Positions 46,536-55,276 of a stretch of DNA of 64,000 nucleotides are shown piece after piece. Each line of letters begins with the position of its first letter. Position 1 is the stretch's first letter. The stretch lies in the NCBI GenBank assembly GCA_947503525.1, contig CANNEA010000002.1, positions 62,001 to 126,000 of the forward strand. Direction: 5' to 3'. The notes under the pieces are model-generated. The model was given only the letters and a program-made list of their open reading frames with translations, made no database searches and was not told where the DNA came from. The position numbers and the translations under genes were made by a program. This stretch comes from an uncultured Carboxylicivirga sp. (GTDB lineage: Bacteria; Bacteroidota; Bacteroidia; Bacteroidales; Marinilabiliaceae).

Positions 46536-47561
46536 TTACTCCGGAAAGCGGTATGTAGCTTTTACATCCTTCACAACCTTTATACCAAGCAGACCTTCCT
46601 CGATGGTATAAGTCACACAAGAATTTCCAAGAAAAGGATCAAAATCAACAAAAAAGCGAATGCCGGCATAATCGTCATATTGGCCATTCTCGATATGAAT
46701 ACTATTAAAGGAACGACTTCCCATATTGGAATATGTATACCAATAGGATTGGCTTTGGGGTGAAGAAGAAAAGGAATAATTAACTAAAAATAGGAGATTG
46801 ACAAACGCCGGAGCGACTAACATTTTTAAGATATATTTATAATACCTCGACTTTAGAAAACGCGATACAACAATGGCTAAAAAAAAGGACAACAAATAAA
46901 ACCCGGCAATCCATCTTAATTCTATTAAGCTATTCAGTGCAAATTTAAAAAAGAGGTAAAGGTTTAAAACACTGAACAGCATTAAGCGAATGACCTTCGA
47001 ACGTATACTGGTATTTCGGACTTTAAAAAAGGATAGCACTGCATCTTTGTTAAATGTATTCACCAGAAACTTTAACCATAAAGGTGAAGTAGGTAAGATA
47101 ATAATCCCACTTATCAAGACCGCAACTGTTCCATGCTCCACATATAACAATACAGGTAAAACAATTACAAACATTAAAATAAATACGGCCACAAAAAAGT
47201 CAATTATGGAATTAACGGCCTCGGTGGTGCGGTAAAGATCTGATTTAAGATAAGCCTCATATTGCATTTTTGCATAGGCCCGTGCACGTTCTCGTGCTTT
47301 CTGCTTCTCTTTGCGTTGCCATTCCTGCCAGAAGGCTTCATTATCAAACTTACTGGTCCTTTGCTTTACATGAGCCCTTTTCGGATCTTTAAGCTGGACA
47401 AAATATTCATATGCCTCATTTATAGATATAAACTTCTCTTGTGCATCTTCAGCTTTATTAATATCAGGATGATAGAGCTTAGCTTTAGCCCGATATGCTT
47501 TCTTAATCTGAGCTAATGTGGCATTCTGAGTAATACCTAATATTTGATAGTAGTTATTCAT
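46536..47561 (-). CDS. J-domain (DnaJ-like) membrane protein
   Basis: About 341 residues starting at ATG 47561 (MNNYYQILGIT); an upstream TTG at 47594 is not credible. The J domain (1-68) has the HPD motif in KLYHPDINKAED, which stimulates DnaK ATPase. No G/F or zinc region follows. Instead there is a charged stretch (about 70-115) and four to six hydrophobic helices (about 120-265), then a soluble tail ending with a TIEEG-containing region. The specific DnaK-linked role is unknown. Confidence 0.85.
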   Translation of the reverse strand: MNNYYQILGITQNATLAQIKKAYRAKAKLYHPDINKAEDAQEKFISINEAYEYFVQLKDPKRAHVKQRTSKFDNEAFWQEWQRKEKQKARERARAYAKMQYEAYLKSDLYRTTEAVNSIIDFFVAVFILMFVIVLPVLLYVEHGTVAVLISGIIILPTSPLWLKFLVNTFNKDAVLSFFKVRNTSIRSKVIRLMLFSVLNLYLFFKFALNSLIELRWIAGFYLLSFFLAIVVSRFLKSRYYKYILKMLVAPAFVNLLFLVNYSFSSSPQSQSYWYTYSNMGSRSFNSIHIENGQYDDYAGIRFFVDFDPFLGNSCVTYTIEEGLLGIKVVKDVKATYRFPE

Positions 47562-47635
47562 AGTGATATGGAAGCGATCGATACTAAAGTACAAATAATC
47601 AATTAAAGTTAATTATCCCTCTAGTCTTTAACAGA

Positions 47636-47666
47636 GAAAAGCCTGATTACAAAAGCAATCAGGCTT
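47636..47666 (-). terminator. Terminator after the deoxynucleoside kinase gene
   Basis: Minus-strand arms AAGCCTGATT/AATCAGGCTT with an 8-base loop, followed by TTTTC, stand 20 bases after the stop codon. Confidence 0.85.
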
Positions 47667-47686
47667 CTATTTCAAGTTAAGTATTT

Positions 47687-48301
47687 CTAAAACAAGCCAT
47701 GAATATTGGCATCTACTTTATCGATAATCATACTTAGATCAGACTTGTTCTTGATGAAATCAATTTCATTGGCATCAATTATCAGTAGCTTCCCGTTGGT
47801 ATATCCTTGTATCCAGGCTTCGTATCGTTCATTTAATCGTTTCAAATAATCGAGACGAATGTTATTCTCATAACTTCTGCCTCTCATCTGAATCTGATCA
47901 ACTAAGGTAGGAATTGAAGCTCTAAGGTAAATCAACAAATCCGGCGCTTGTACAAAACTATTCATCAACTCAAACAATGAGAAATAGTTGTCATAATCCC
48001 TTTTGCCCATGAGGCCCATATCAAATAAATTCGGCGCAAAAATATAGGCATCTTCATAGATGGTTCTATCCTGAATAACCGTTTTACCAGCTTTCCTAAA
48101 TTGTTGTACCGATGACAAACGACTTTTCAAAAAATAAACCTGCAGATTAAATGACCACCGTTGCATATCCTCATAAAAGTCGGACAAGTATGGATTTTCA
48201 TCAACATCTTCATAGTGTGGCTCCCAGCCATAGTGATTTGACAATAATTCAGTCAATGAGGTTTTTCCTGAGCCAATATTTCCGGCTATAGCAATATGCA
48301 T
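47687..48301 (-). CDS. Deoxynucleoside kinase (dAK/dGK type)
   Basis: A 204-residue cytosolic enzyme of usual family length. P-loop GNIGSGKTSL at residues 7-16; EDVDENPYLSDFYEDM; the DRS-like motif IQDRTIYEDAYIFA; and the lid arginines in QMRGRSYENN. It phosphorylates deoxynucleosides at the 5' position for salvage. The exact base preference cannot be read. It is 9 bases downstream of the GH3-family gene and co-transcribed with it. Confidence 0.92.
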   Translation of the reverse strand: MHIAIAGNIGSGKTSLTELLSNHYGWEPHYEDVDENPYLSDFYEDMQRWSFNLQVYFLKSRLSSVQQFRKAGKTVIQDRTIYEDAYIFAPNLFDMGLMGKRDYDNYFSLFELMNSFVQAPDLLIYLRASIPTLVDQIQMRGRSYENNIRLDYLKRLNERYEAWIQGYTNGKLLIIDANEIDFIKNKSDLSMIIDKVDANIHGLF

Positions 48302-48310
48302 TACAGTCTT

Positions 48311-49825
48311 TTATTTATTATTTAACTTCAATAATTCTTCAATATAATCACGATTGTTGGCTAAACGTGGCACTTTATTCTGACCTCCAAGTTTATTTTT
48401 ACTCTTCAACCAGTCTACGAATAAATTTTCTCGTGCCACCACTAATTTAGGCCTGTCCAAGGTAATATCTTTATAGCGCTTTGCTTCGTAATCACTATTC
48501 ACATTTTGCAAAGTAGCATCCAGTTGCTGATTAAAAACAGTGATGTTATCAGGCTGTTTTTCAAACTCAATCAACCACTCGTGCGCACCCTTTGAATTTG
48601 TATCCATAAAAATAGGTGCCGCTGTAAATTCCTTAATTACAGCACCTGTTTCCTGACAGGCATTATGAATAGCACGTTCGGCATTTTCAATCATCAATTC
48701 TTCACCAAAGGCATTTATATAGTGCTTTGTTCTTCCTGTAATAATAATACGATGTGGCTGAGTGGAAACAAAGCGAACGGTATCTCCAATCATGTACCTC
48801 CAAAGTCCTCCATTTGTTGTAATTACCATGGCATAGTCAACTCCCAGCTCTACATTATCAATTGTTTTAGCATTTGGATGGGGATCAGCCACTTCATTTA
48901 ATGGGATAAACTCATAAAACACTCCATAATCCAACATAAGTAGCATTCCTTCTTCACCAAGTCGATCTTGAATAGCAAAAAAGCCTTCAGATGCATTATA
49001 GGTTTCCAAATAGCTCATCTTACTCGTTGGGATAAGGTCTTTATATTGATTACGGTAAGGCGTAAAATTTATACCTCCATGGATAAACAATTCCAAATTA
49101 GGCCATATTTCCAATAAGTTCGTTTTCCCAACCTTAGTTAATACGTTCTTTATCAATACCAAAAACCAACTTGGAACACCAGCCAGTGAAGTCACATTTT
49201 CGTCAAGCGTGGTTTCCGTTATCTTTTCCATTTTTGCTTCCCACTCATCCATCAAAGCTATGGATTGGTCAGGTGTGCGTATAAAATGGGTCCAGAATGG
49301 GAGATTTTCAATTAATATAGCAGAGAGATCGCCGTAAAAACTATCGTTGCTAAAATTATTGATCTGATGACTTCCTCCTAAAGTTAAACATTTACCACTG
49401 AACATTTCTGAATCAGGACGCTCTGACAGGTAGAAAGCCAGAACATCTTTTCCACCTCTGAAGTGACAATCCTCAAGTGACTCTTTTGTTACTGGAATAA
49501 ATTTACTTTTGGTTGATGTTGTCCCTGATGATTTAGCAAACCATTTAATTTCGCCCGGCCACAACAAATTCTTTTCACCTTTTCGTAGTCGATCAATATA
49601 AGGACGCACGTCTTCATAATCAGAAACAGGAACCCGCTCGGCAAATGATTGGTAGGTGTTAATGGATTCAAATCCATAAGTTTGACCCACATCAGTCAAC
49701 TTTGCTGTTTTTATCAGCTGCATAAGCTGGTCGTTCTGTACATCCCCCGGATTGGTTTTAAAATCATCAATCTGCGAAAGACGTCGTGTATTGACCAGTG
49801 ATATTATAGAATTCAGAATTGGCAT
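48311..49825 (-). CDS. GH3 auxin-responsive-promoter-family acyl-adenylating enzyme
   Basis: About 504 residues from ATG 49825 (MPILNSIISLVN); a TTG ten codons upstream is less likely. The ANL-type ATP-binding motif is FAKSSGTTSTKSKFIPVT. Further family motifs are LFIHGGINFTPYRNQY, YNASEGFFAIQ, and RYMIGDTVRF with TGRTKHYINAFGEELM. Plant relatives join amino acids to acyl hormones; in bacteria the substrate is unknown. "GH3" here is not a glycoside hydrolase. Confidence 0.9.
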   Translation of the reverse strand: MPILNSIISLVNTRRLSQIDDFKTNPGDVQNDQLMQLIKTAKLTDVGQTYGFESINTYQSFAERVPVSDYEDVRPYIDRLRKGEKNLLWPGEIKWFAKSSGTTSTKSKFIPVTKESLEDCHFRGGKDVLAFYLSERPDSEMFSGKCLTLGGSHQINNFSNDSFYGDLSAILIENLPFWTHFIRTPDQSIALMDEWEAKMEKITETTLDENVTSLAGVPSWFLVLIKNVLTKVGKTNLLEIWPNLELFIHGGINFTPYRNQYKDLIPTSKMSYLETYNASEGFFAIQDRLGEEGMLLMLDYGVFYEFIPLNEVADPHPNAKTIDNVELGVDYAMVITTNGGLWRYMIGDTVRFVSTQPHRIIITGRTKHYINAFGEELMIENAERAIHNACQETGAVIKEFTAAPIFMDTNSKGAHEWLIEFEKQPDNITVFNQQLDATLQNVNSDYEAKRYKDITLDRPKLVVARENLFVDWLKSKNKLGGQNKVPRLANNRDYIEELLKLNNK

Positions 49826-50006
49826 ATCTATCTTGAAAGAAGCTAAGATACGCAAAAAAGCATTTTTTCAAAGGAATAACAAGCTAGTACACCGCAATTT
49901 TATTCTACCTTAAAAATGATTACGATATTGGCAATTTAACTTAGCATTTGTGTTCCGAATTGTGTGTTTATTTACTTTTTCTAACTTTACAGCACAAGCA
50001 AAATTT

Positions 50007-50528
50007 ATGAATTACTTCGATATTATAGTAGGAGCCATTTTGGCCTTTGCCCTTTTCAAAGGATTTAAGAATGGATTAATAATTGAACTGGCATCTTTAG
50101 CGGCTTTAGTTCTTGGTTTGCTTGGGTCCATCAAATTCAGTGGATTTACTGCATCATACCTATCACAACACATCAATTCAGATCATATTGGATTGATTGC
50201 CTTTATTGCGACTTTTATTCTTATCGTCATTGGTGTTCACCTGGTTGCCAAGGTCGTTGACAAACTGGTTTCTGCCATTGCATTAGGCCCAATCAATCGT
50301 ATTTTAGGTACGTTGTTTAGCCTATTTAAATATGCCTTTATTATTAGTGTATTGCTTGCCGTATTCAATGGCTTCGAACGTAACTTTAAAATAATTCCAG
50401 AAGAGCAGAAGGCTAACTCCTTTTTATATGAACCGCTATCTTCGATTGCACCAAGCATTTTTCCATATCTTCATTTCGATGCAGTAAAGGAAAAATTTGA
50501 AGATGCAGCTGATGGTATTGAGGTCTAA
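50007..50528 (+). CDS. CvpA family membrane protein
   Basis: About 173 residues from ATG 50007 (MNYFDIIVGAILAFALFKGF). Four hydrophobic helices and the family pattern GFKNGLIIELASLAALVLGLLGSIKFS are visible. CvpA was first linked to colicin V production; its general role is unclear. The gene converges on the large sensor kinase gene, and the stop codons overlap by four bases (CTAA). Confidence 0.85.
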   Translation: MNYFDIIVGAILAFALFKGFKNGLIIELASLAALVLGLLGSIKFSGFTASYLSQHINSDHIGLIAFIATFILIVIGVHLVAKVVDKLVSAIALGPINRILGTLFSLFKYAFIISVLLAVFNGFERNFKIIPEEQKANSFLYEPLSSIAPSIFPYLHFDAVKEKFEDAADGIEV

Positions 50529-53500
50529 TTTAGCTGTGAACGAGGAACATTATTTAAAACCACATTGATCTTTTGTAACAACTCATCTTTAACAATTGGT
50601 TTAGAAATAACATCGTCAAAACCAGATTTTAAAATGCCTTCAAGTTTTGTAATATCAGTTTCGACCGACTGAGCAATAAATGGAATACTGATTCCCACCT
50701 GACGAATACTTTGAATAAATTCTTCCGCATTAAGTCCCGGTGTGTTCACATCTAATAATACCAAATCAATATCATTACGCTTAAATAACAATTCTCTGGC
50801 CGAATTTGGTGTACGAGCGGATATTAAAGTAATCTTTGTACGTTCCAGATTTTTACGCATTTGTAATTGAGCAGTACTAGTAGCATCAACCAAAAGAACA
50901 ATTTTATCAGGCCAACTTAAGTTCGCCGGAATCTCAATCCTAGGTGCTTTGGGTTCAGTTTTAGGAATGTTCTTTACAATTGGTGTCGAATTTTCTTTTG
51001 CCAATGGTAAAGTAAAGAAGAATTCAGAACCCTTATTTTTCTCAGAGTTAAGTTCCAGTGTACCTTCCATGGCCGCAACCAGACGTTTCGAAATGGATAA
51101 TCCTAATCCTGTTCCTCCGTAATTTTTAGACGTATTTTCCTCTTCCTGTCTGAATGGATCAAAAATTATAGATTGTTTGTCGGGACTTATGCCAATGCCA
51201 GTATCTCGTACATAGAAGCGAAGACCATCCTCCTCAGTTGTATAACCAATTTCAATAAATCCTTTTGGAGTAAACTTAAAAGCATTCCCCACTAAGTTAA
51301 CCAGTACCTGATTCAGGCGCTTTAAATCGCACGACACCATTAAACCAGAACTATTAACCGGGATATTTAAATAAAACTTCAGATGTTTCTTAGACGTCAG
51401 ATCCATTCGCTTATCAAACATCTTGAATAGTTCTTCAAGAAGAGAATTAGGATTGGCATCCTTCAAATGAATATTAAGTTCTCCACTTTCAATCTTTGCC
51501 AGATCAACAATATCATTAATTAGCTCCATCAGGTTTTCAGAACTATTGTTAATGATTTTAATATAATCGGCCTTCTCTTCCGTAGAAATATGCTCTTCAT
51601 TCAGCAGGTTGGTAAAGCCAACTATAGCGTTTAAAGGCGTCCTGATTTCGTGACTCATATTGGCAAGAAAGGCTGATTTTAAATTATCCGCACTTTCGGC
51701 TCTTTCCTTGGCAATCAATAATTCTTGCTCTGCTCTCTTACGTAAGGTAAAATTCCTTCCGACAAGCAACAATGATGATAATTGTTGGTTATCATCCGTT
51801 TCTGGAGTAATGGTCCAATCAAATGCGTACATCTGATTATTGAACTTGAACTCCAGCTCAACAGGTGTTATTGTTGCCGAAAGCAAAACATCACCAACTG
51901 CATTATTTAATCCATCTACAAACTCTTTGGGAAGCCCCTTTAAATCTTGTAATTTTTTACCCAAACAATCATTGAGCTCCAAATTAAAATCCTTTAAAAA
52001 AGCTGCATTGCAGAAGGATAAAGTCCCTTTTCGATCGATACGTATAATGTGGTCGGGCGAATTCTCCGTTAAAGCTCTAAACTTATGCTCACTTTGTTTA
52101 AGGGCTTGCTCATTCTTCTTACGTTTCGATATATTATGCATCGAAAAATAGGAATGTAACTGACCGTTCAACTGTATTCCGGTTGCGTATATCTCAGCAT
52201 GAATTAACTCATTGCTCTTATGAAGCAACTGAACATCACCAGAATAATTCTCACCTTTATTTATTTTTACAATTGCTTGCTCCAGTCTTTCCAGAAATAC
52301 TTTCTCAGGAAAGATATCTTCAAATCTAACCTGAACGAGTTCATCAAATTCATAACCCAACATGTTTAAACCCGAGGCATTGGCATATACGAGTTGGTTG
52401 CCGGAATCCAAAATGAAAATACCATCAACGGTTGTTTCTATCACCTTTTGATTGCGTTCTTCACTTTCCTGAAGGCTCTTTTCCGTTTCCTTTATTAAAG
52501 ATATATCTTCACCAATTAACATGTAACAGGTGTCTGTGTCATTATCAGGGACTTCTGTTCCCAGTATTCTTAATGCAATCGGGTCTCCCAACTTATCTTT
52601 TAATTGTACTTCTATTGACGCAATACCCTCTTCGTTAATCTCTTTGTAAAACGTTTTTATTCGATTCAAATCTTCTTCACCATCGTAATAAAGGTTTGAT
52701 AAGGGCATCCCCACTAATTCATCTCTCGAATATCCCGAATGCGTAATAATTGCAGAATTTACATATTCAATTATCCTATTACGTACCAGCAATATTCCTA
52801 TGGGTGCTGAACTTAATAAGTTTTGAAGAAAAGCTTCCTTCTTCTCCAGCTCCTTATTGATATTTAAAATTTCATCATGATTTTGTTGGATTCTGCAGTT
52901 GGCATTTTCTCTTTCATAGGCACCAGCCAACATTTCTGCCACTGTAGAAAAAGCTTTTTCATGAATGGAATCAAATCCGCCAAAGCTTTTATCATTAACC
53001 AGCGTTATAAAACCCCAGGACATTCCTTCAGAACGAATTGGAATGGCTAGTACGGCACATTCATTATCCTTTTGATGAAATGCATTGGATGCATATTGAA
53101 TGGTGTTAGAATTACTACTGTATAATCCATTTCGCTCAAAAGAAACTAACCAACCTGGCAGATCCTTCTCAAAATTTAACATGGACAAACTGGAATCCGC
53201 TACTTGCTTTTCATCAAGAAAATATGAATTGGACAAACTACACAAGCGGTTATTATCGCCATTTTCATAAATAAATGTCTGGGCAATGTTAAAACAATTT
53301 GCCAATTCCTTTATCGCTCCATCCAGTTTATCTGAAAATGGAATATCAGAAACCAATAAATGCGAAACGGTCAACAATACTTGCTGATCGTTATGATGCT
53401 TGTTTATACTCTTTTGATTGATTTCACTTCCAAATGCATTGGAAACTAATTGGGCGGCCATTTTTATAAGATCGAGTTCAAATGGTAACCAGTCCCTGTT

Positions 53501-54040
53501 ATAACTGCACTCATCGAAACCAATAAACCCAAAAAACTCACTATTTACATATAACGGATAAACAAGAACTGACTCAATATTTTGAGCATTTAGTACCTCA
53601 TAAACTTTTTTAGGTAAGCTTTTAATATCCGAAGCTTTGATAATGCCATCATCAATTAGCATGGTTTTCCACTCTGGATATATATCATAACTCAAATCCT
53701 GCAGATTATCTATCTCAGGACTCACTCCATCATTGCACCACTCAAAAGAGTTGCGCATGCGCTCATTATTACTAAAATTCTCAAAAATGTATATCCTGCT
53801 AACATCAGCGAACTGGCCCAAAGCTTTAAGTACCTTGTTAACACGCTCTTCAAATGGCATATTAGCCATTAAGATGGCAGAAATATATAGAGGCAAATGT
53901 CCCTCTGACTCTTCAGAATTTACAGAGTCATCTCCCACAGGAATACTCCATGATCCTCGGTGTATTCGTTTAATCAATCTCTTAAGTCTCTTATTCTCAG
54001 CCTCAAGCTGATTCAAAGTTTTCTCCGTACTATTTGCCAT
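50525..54040 (-). CDS. Hybrid sensor histidine kinase (GAF-GAF-PAS-PAS-PAS-HisKA-HATPase-REC-like)
   Basis: About 1171 residues from ATG 54040; no membrane segment, so cytoplasmic. Two GAF domains (about 40-215, 225-390), three PAS domains (about 405-530, 535-655, 660-775), HisKA with FLANMSHEIRTPLNAIVGF (His near 800), an ATPase domain with NLVGNAFKFT, DTGIGIS and GGTGLGLSIS, then a receiver-like domain (about 1050-1165). The receiver keeps LLLDVN and SKPI, the phosphoryl-accepting Asp and Lys, but the first acidic pair reads VDAT instead of the usual DD, so phosphorylation may be weakened. No separate response regulator gene is adjacent. Confidence 0.93.
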   Translation of the reverse strand: MANSTEKTLNQLEAENKRLKRLIKRIHRGSWSIPVGDDSVNSEESEGHLPLYISAILMANMPFEERVNKVLKALGQFADVSRIYIFENFSNNERMRNSFEWCNDGVSPEIDNLQDLSYDIYPEWKTMLIDDGIIKASDIKSLPKKVYEVLNAQNIESVLVYPLYVNSEFFGFIGFDECSYNRDWLPFELDLIKMAAQLVSNAFGSEINQKSINKHHNDQQVLLTVSHLLVSDIPFSDKLDGAIKELANCFNIAQTFIYENGDNNRLCSLSNSYFLDEKQVADSSLSMLNFEKDLPGWLVSFERNGLYSSNSNTIQYASNAFHQKDNECAVLAIPIRSEGMSWGFITLVNDKSFGGFDSIHEKAFSTVAEMLAGAYERENANCRIQQNHDEILNINKELEKKEAFLQNLLSSAPIGILLVRNRIIEYVNSAIITHSGYSRDELVGMPLSNLYYDGEEDLNRIKTFYKEINEEGIASIEVQLKDKLGDPIALRILGTEVPDNDTDTCYMLIGEDISLIKETEKSLQESEERNQKVIETTVDGIFILDSGNQLVYANASGLNMLGYEFDELVQVRFEDIFPEKVFLERLEQAIVKINKGENYSGDVQLLHKSNELIHAEIYATGIQLNGQLHSYFSMHNISKRKKNEQALKQSEHKFRALTENSPDHIIRIDRKGTLSFCNAAFLKDFNLELNDCLGKKLQDLKGLPKEFVDGLNNAVGDVLLSATITPVELEFKFNNQMYAFDWTITPETDDNQQLSSLLLVGRNFTLRKRAEQELLIAKERAESADNLKSAFLANMSHEIRTPLNAIVGFTNLLNEEHISTEEKADYIKIINNSSENLMELINDIVDLAKIESGELNIHLKDANPNSLLEELFKMFDKRMDLTSKKHLKFYLNIPVNSSGLMVSCDLKRLNQVLVNLVGNAFKFTPKGFIEIGYTTEEDGLRFYVRDTGIGISPDKQSIIFDPFRQEEENTSKNYGGTGLGLSISKRLVAAMEGTLELNSEKNKGSEFFFTLPLAKENSTPIVKNIPKTEPKAPRIEIPANLSWPDKIVLLVDATSTAQLQMRKNLERTKITLISARTPNSARELLFKRNDIDLVLLDVNTPGLNAEEFIQSIRQVGISIPFIAQSVETDITKLEGILKSGFDDVISKPIVKDELLQKINVVLNNVPRSQLN

Positions 54041-54239
54041 CAACTGTGTCCCTAGTCAGCTTCCTTTTGCAATATAGTAAATACCTGATTGTGTGCAAAA
54101 AGAGTTTTATTTATTATATCAGTCAAAAGTAGCTATTATCCATATGGGAATATCCTTTTTCCTAAAAGAAAATTGCGTATTAATGTAAAAAAACTGCAAA
54201 GAAAAGCGGATATAAAATGAGTTTTTCAATTCAATCTTT

Positions 54240-54247
54240 TATTTTTG
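54240..54247 (+). promoter_or_regulatory. Possible -7 box just before rsgA
   Basis: TATTTTTG fits TAnnTTTG and ends 6 bases before the ATG at 54254, which would make the transcript almost leaderless, or place translation at the ATG at 54263. No TTTG lies at -33. Confidence 0.35.
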
Positions 54248-54253
54248 AGGAAA

Positions 54254-55189
54254 ATGACTTCAATGAATCAAAAAACGGGCCTTGTCATAAAATCTACTGG
54301 TAGCCGCTATACGGTTTTGCTCAGTGACTCTGAAACAATGGTTTGTCGCATTCGTGGCAAAATTCGATTGGATGAGAGTAAGAGCACTAACCCTGTGGCT
54401 GTAGGAGATGAGGTTGTGGTTGACATTGAGAATGATGAAGGTGTAATTTCAGCGCTTAAAGAGCGTAAAAACTATATCATCCGAAAGTCTACTAACCTGT
54501 CAAAAGAATCGCAAGTCCTGGCGGCTAATGTCGATCAGGCGGTATTAATCATTACCATAAACTATCCAATTACGACAAGAGTATTTGTCGATCGCTTTAT
54601 TGCAGCTGCTGAAGCCTATCAAATTCCGGTTAAACTTGTTTTTAATAAAACCGACAGATATGATCCTAAGCACTTAAAATTGCTCGGCGAATGGAAGGAA
54701 TTGTATGAAAGCATTGGTTATCCTTGCATCTCAGTTTCAGCCAAACTCGAGGATAATCTGGAAGCTCTAAAAGAATTACTCAAAGACAAGATTACGGTTC
54801 TGAATGGTCATTCAGGTGTTGGAAAATCTACCTTGATTAATAAAATTGAACCTGAGCTTAACCTTAAAACAGCAGAGATTTCTGAAATCCATCAATCGGG
54901 TCGTCATACCACAACCTTCGCTCAAATGCATGCCTTAAGTTTTGGTGGTTATATTATTGACACGCCAGGCATCAGAGGATTTGGTTTAATCCATATAGAA
55001 AAGGAAGAGCTTTCTCATTATTTTAAAGAAATATTTGAAGTGGCCAGCGATTGTAAATTTAATAATTGCACACACTCCAATGAACCTGGTTGTTCGGTAA
55101 AAAAAGCTGTAGAAAAGGGACTTATAGCGCAATCAAGATACGAAAGCTATCTAAGCATATTATTAAACAAAAATGACAAATACCGATGA
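54254..55189 (+). CDS. rsgA: RsgA, ribosome small-subunit-dependent GTPase
   Basis: About 311 residues. N-terminal OB fold ([15 protein letters not shown]), then a circularly permuted GTPase in which the G4 motif NKTD precedes the P-loop [10 protein letters not shown] and the G3 motif [10 protein letters not shown]. The C-terminal zinc site is [14 protein letters not shown]. It checks late assembly of the 30S subunit. A TTG at 54245 opens the frame, but ATGs at 54254 or 54263 are more likely starts; the latter begins [13 protein letters not shown], close to the family's usual start. Confidence 0.95.
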   Translation: MTSMNQKTGLVIKSTGSRYTVLLSDSETMVCRIRGKIRLDESKSTNPVAVGDEVVVDIENDEGVISALKERKNYIIRKSTNLSKESQVLAANVDQAVLIITINYPITTRVFVDRFIAAAEAYQIPVKLVFNKTDRYDPKHLKLLGEWKELYESIGYPCISVSAKLEDNLEALKELLKDKITVLNGHSGVGKSTLINKIEPELNLKTAEISEIHQSGRHTTTFAQMHALSFGGYIIDTPGIRGFGLIHIEKEELSHYFKEIFEVASDCKFNNCTHSNEPGCSVKKAVEKGLIAQSRYESYLSILLNKNDKYR

Positions 55190-55276
55190 GCTGGCAATTA
55201 TTTAAAACTTTCGAAATTATTTATCGTAATACCTAATCTGAAAATAACTCTCACACCCATTGAGTACAATTATTAA

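Noticed and set aside
48311-49825. Reading the GH3-family protein as a glycoside hydrolase family 3 enzyme
   Set aside because: Its ATP-binding SSGTTS motif identifies the acyl-adenylating auxin-responsive GH3 family, which shares only the name.
54245-54253. TTG start for rsgA
   Set aside because: The ATGs at 54254 and 54263 fit the family's usual N-terminus better.
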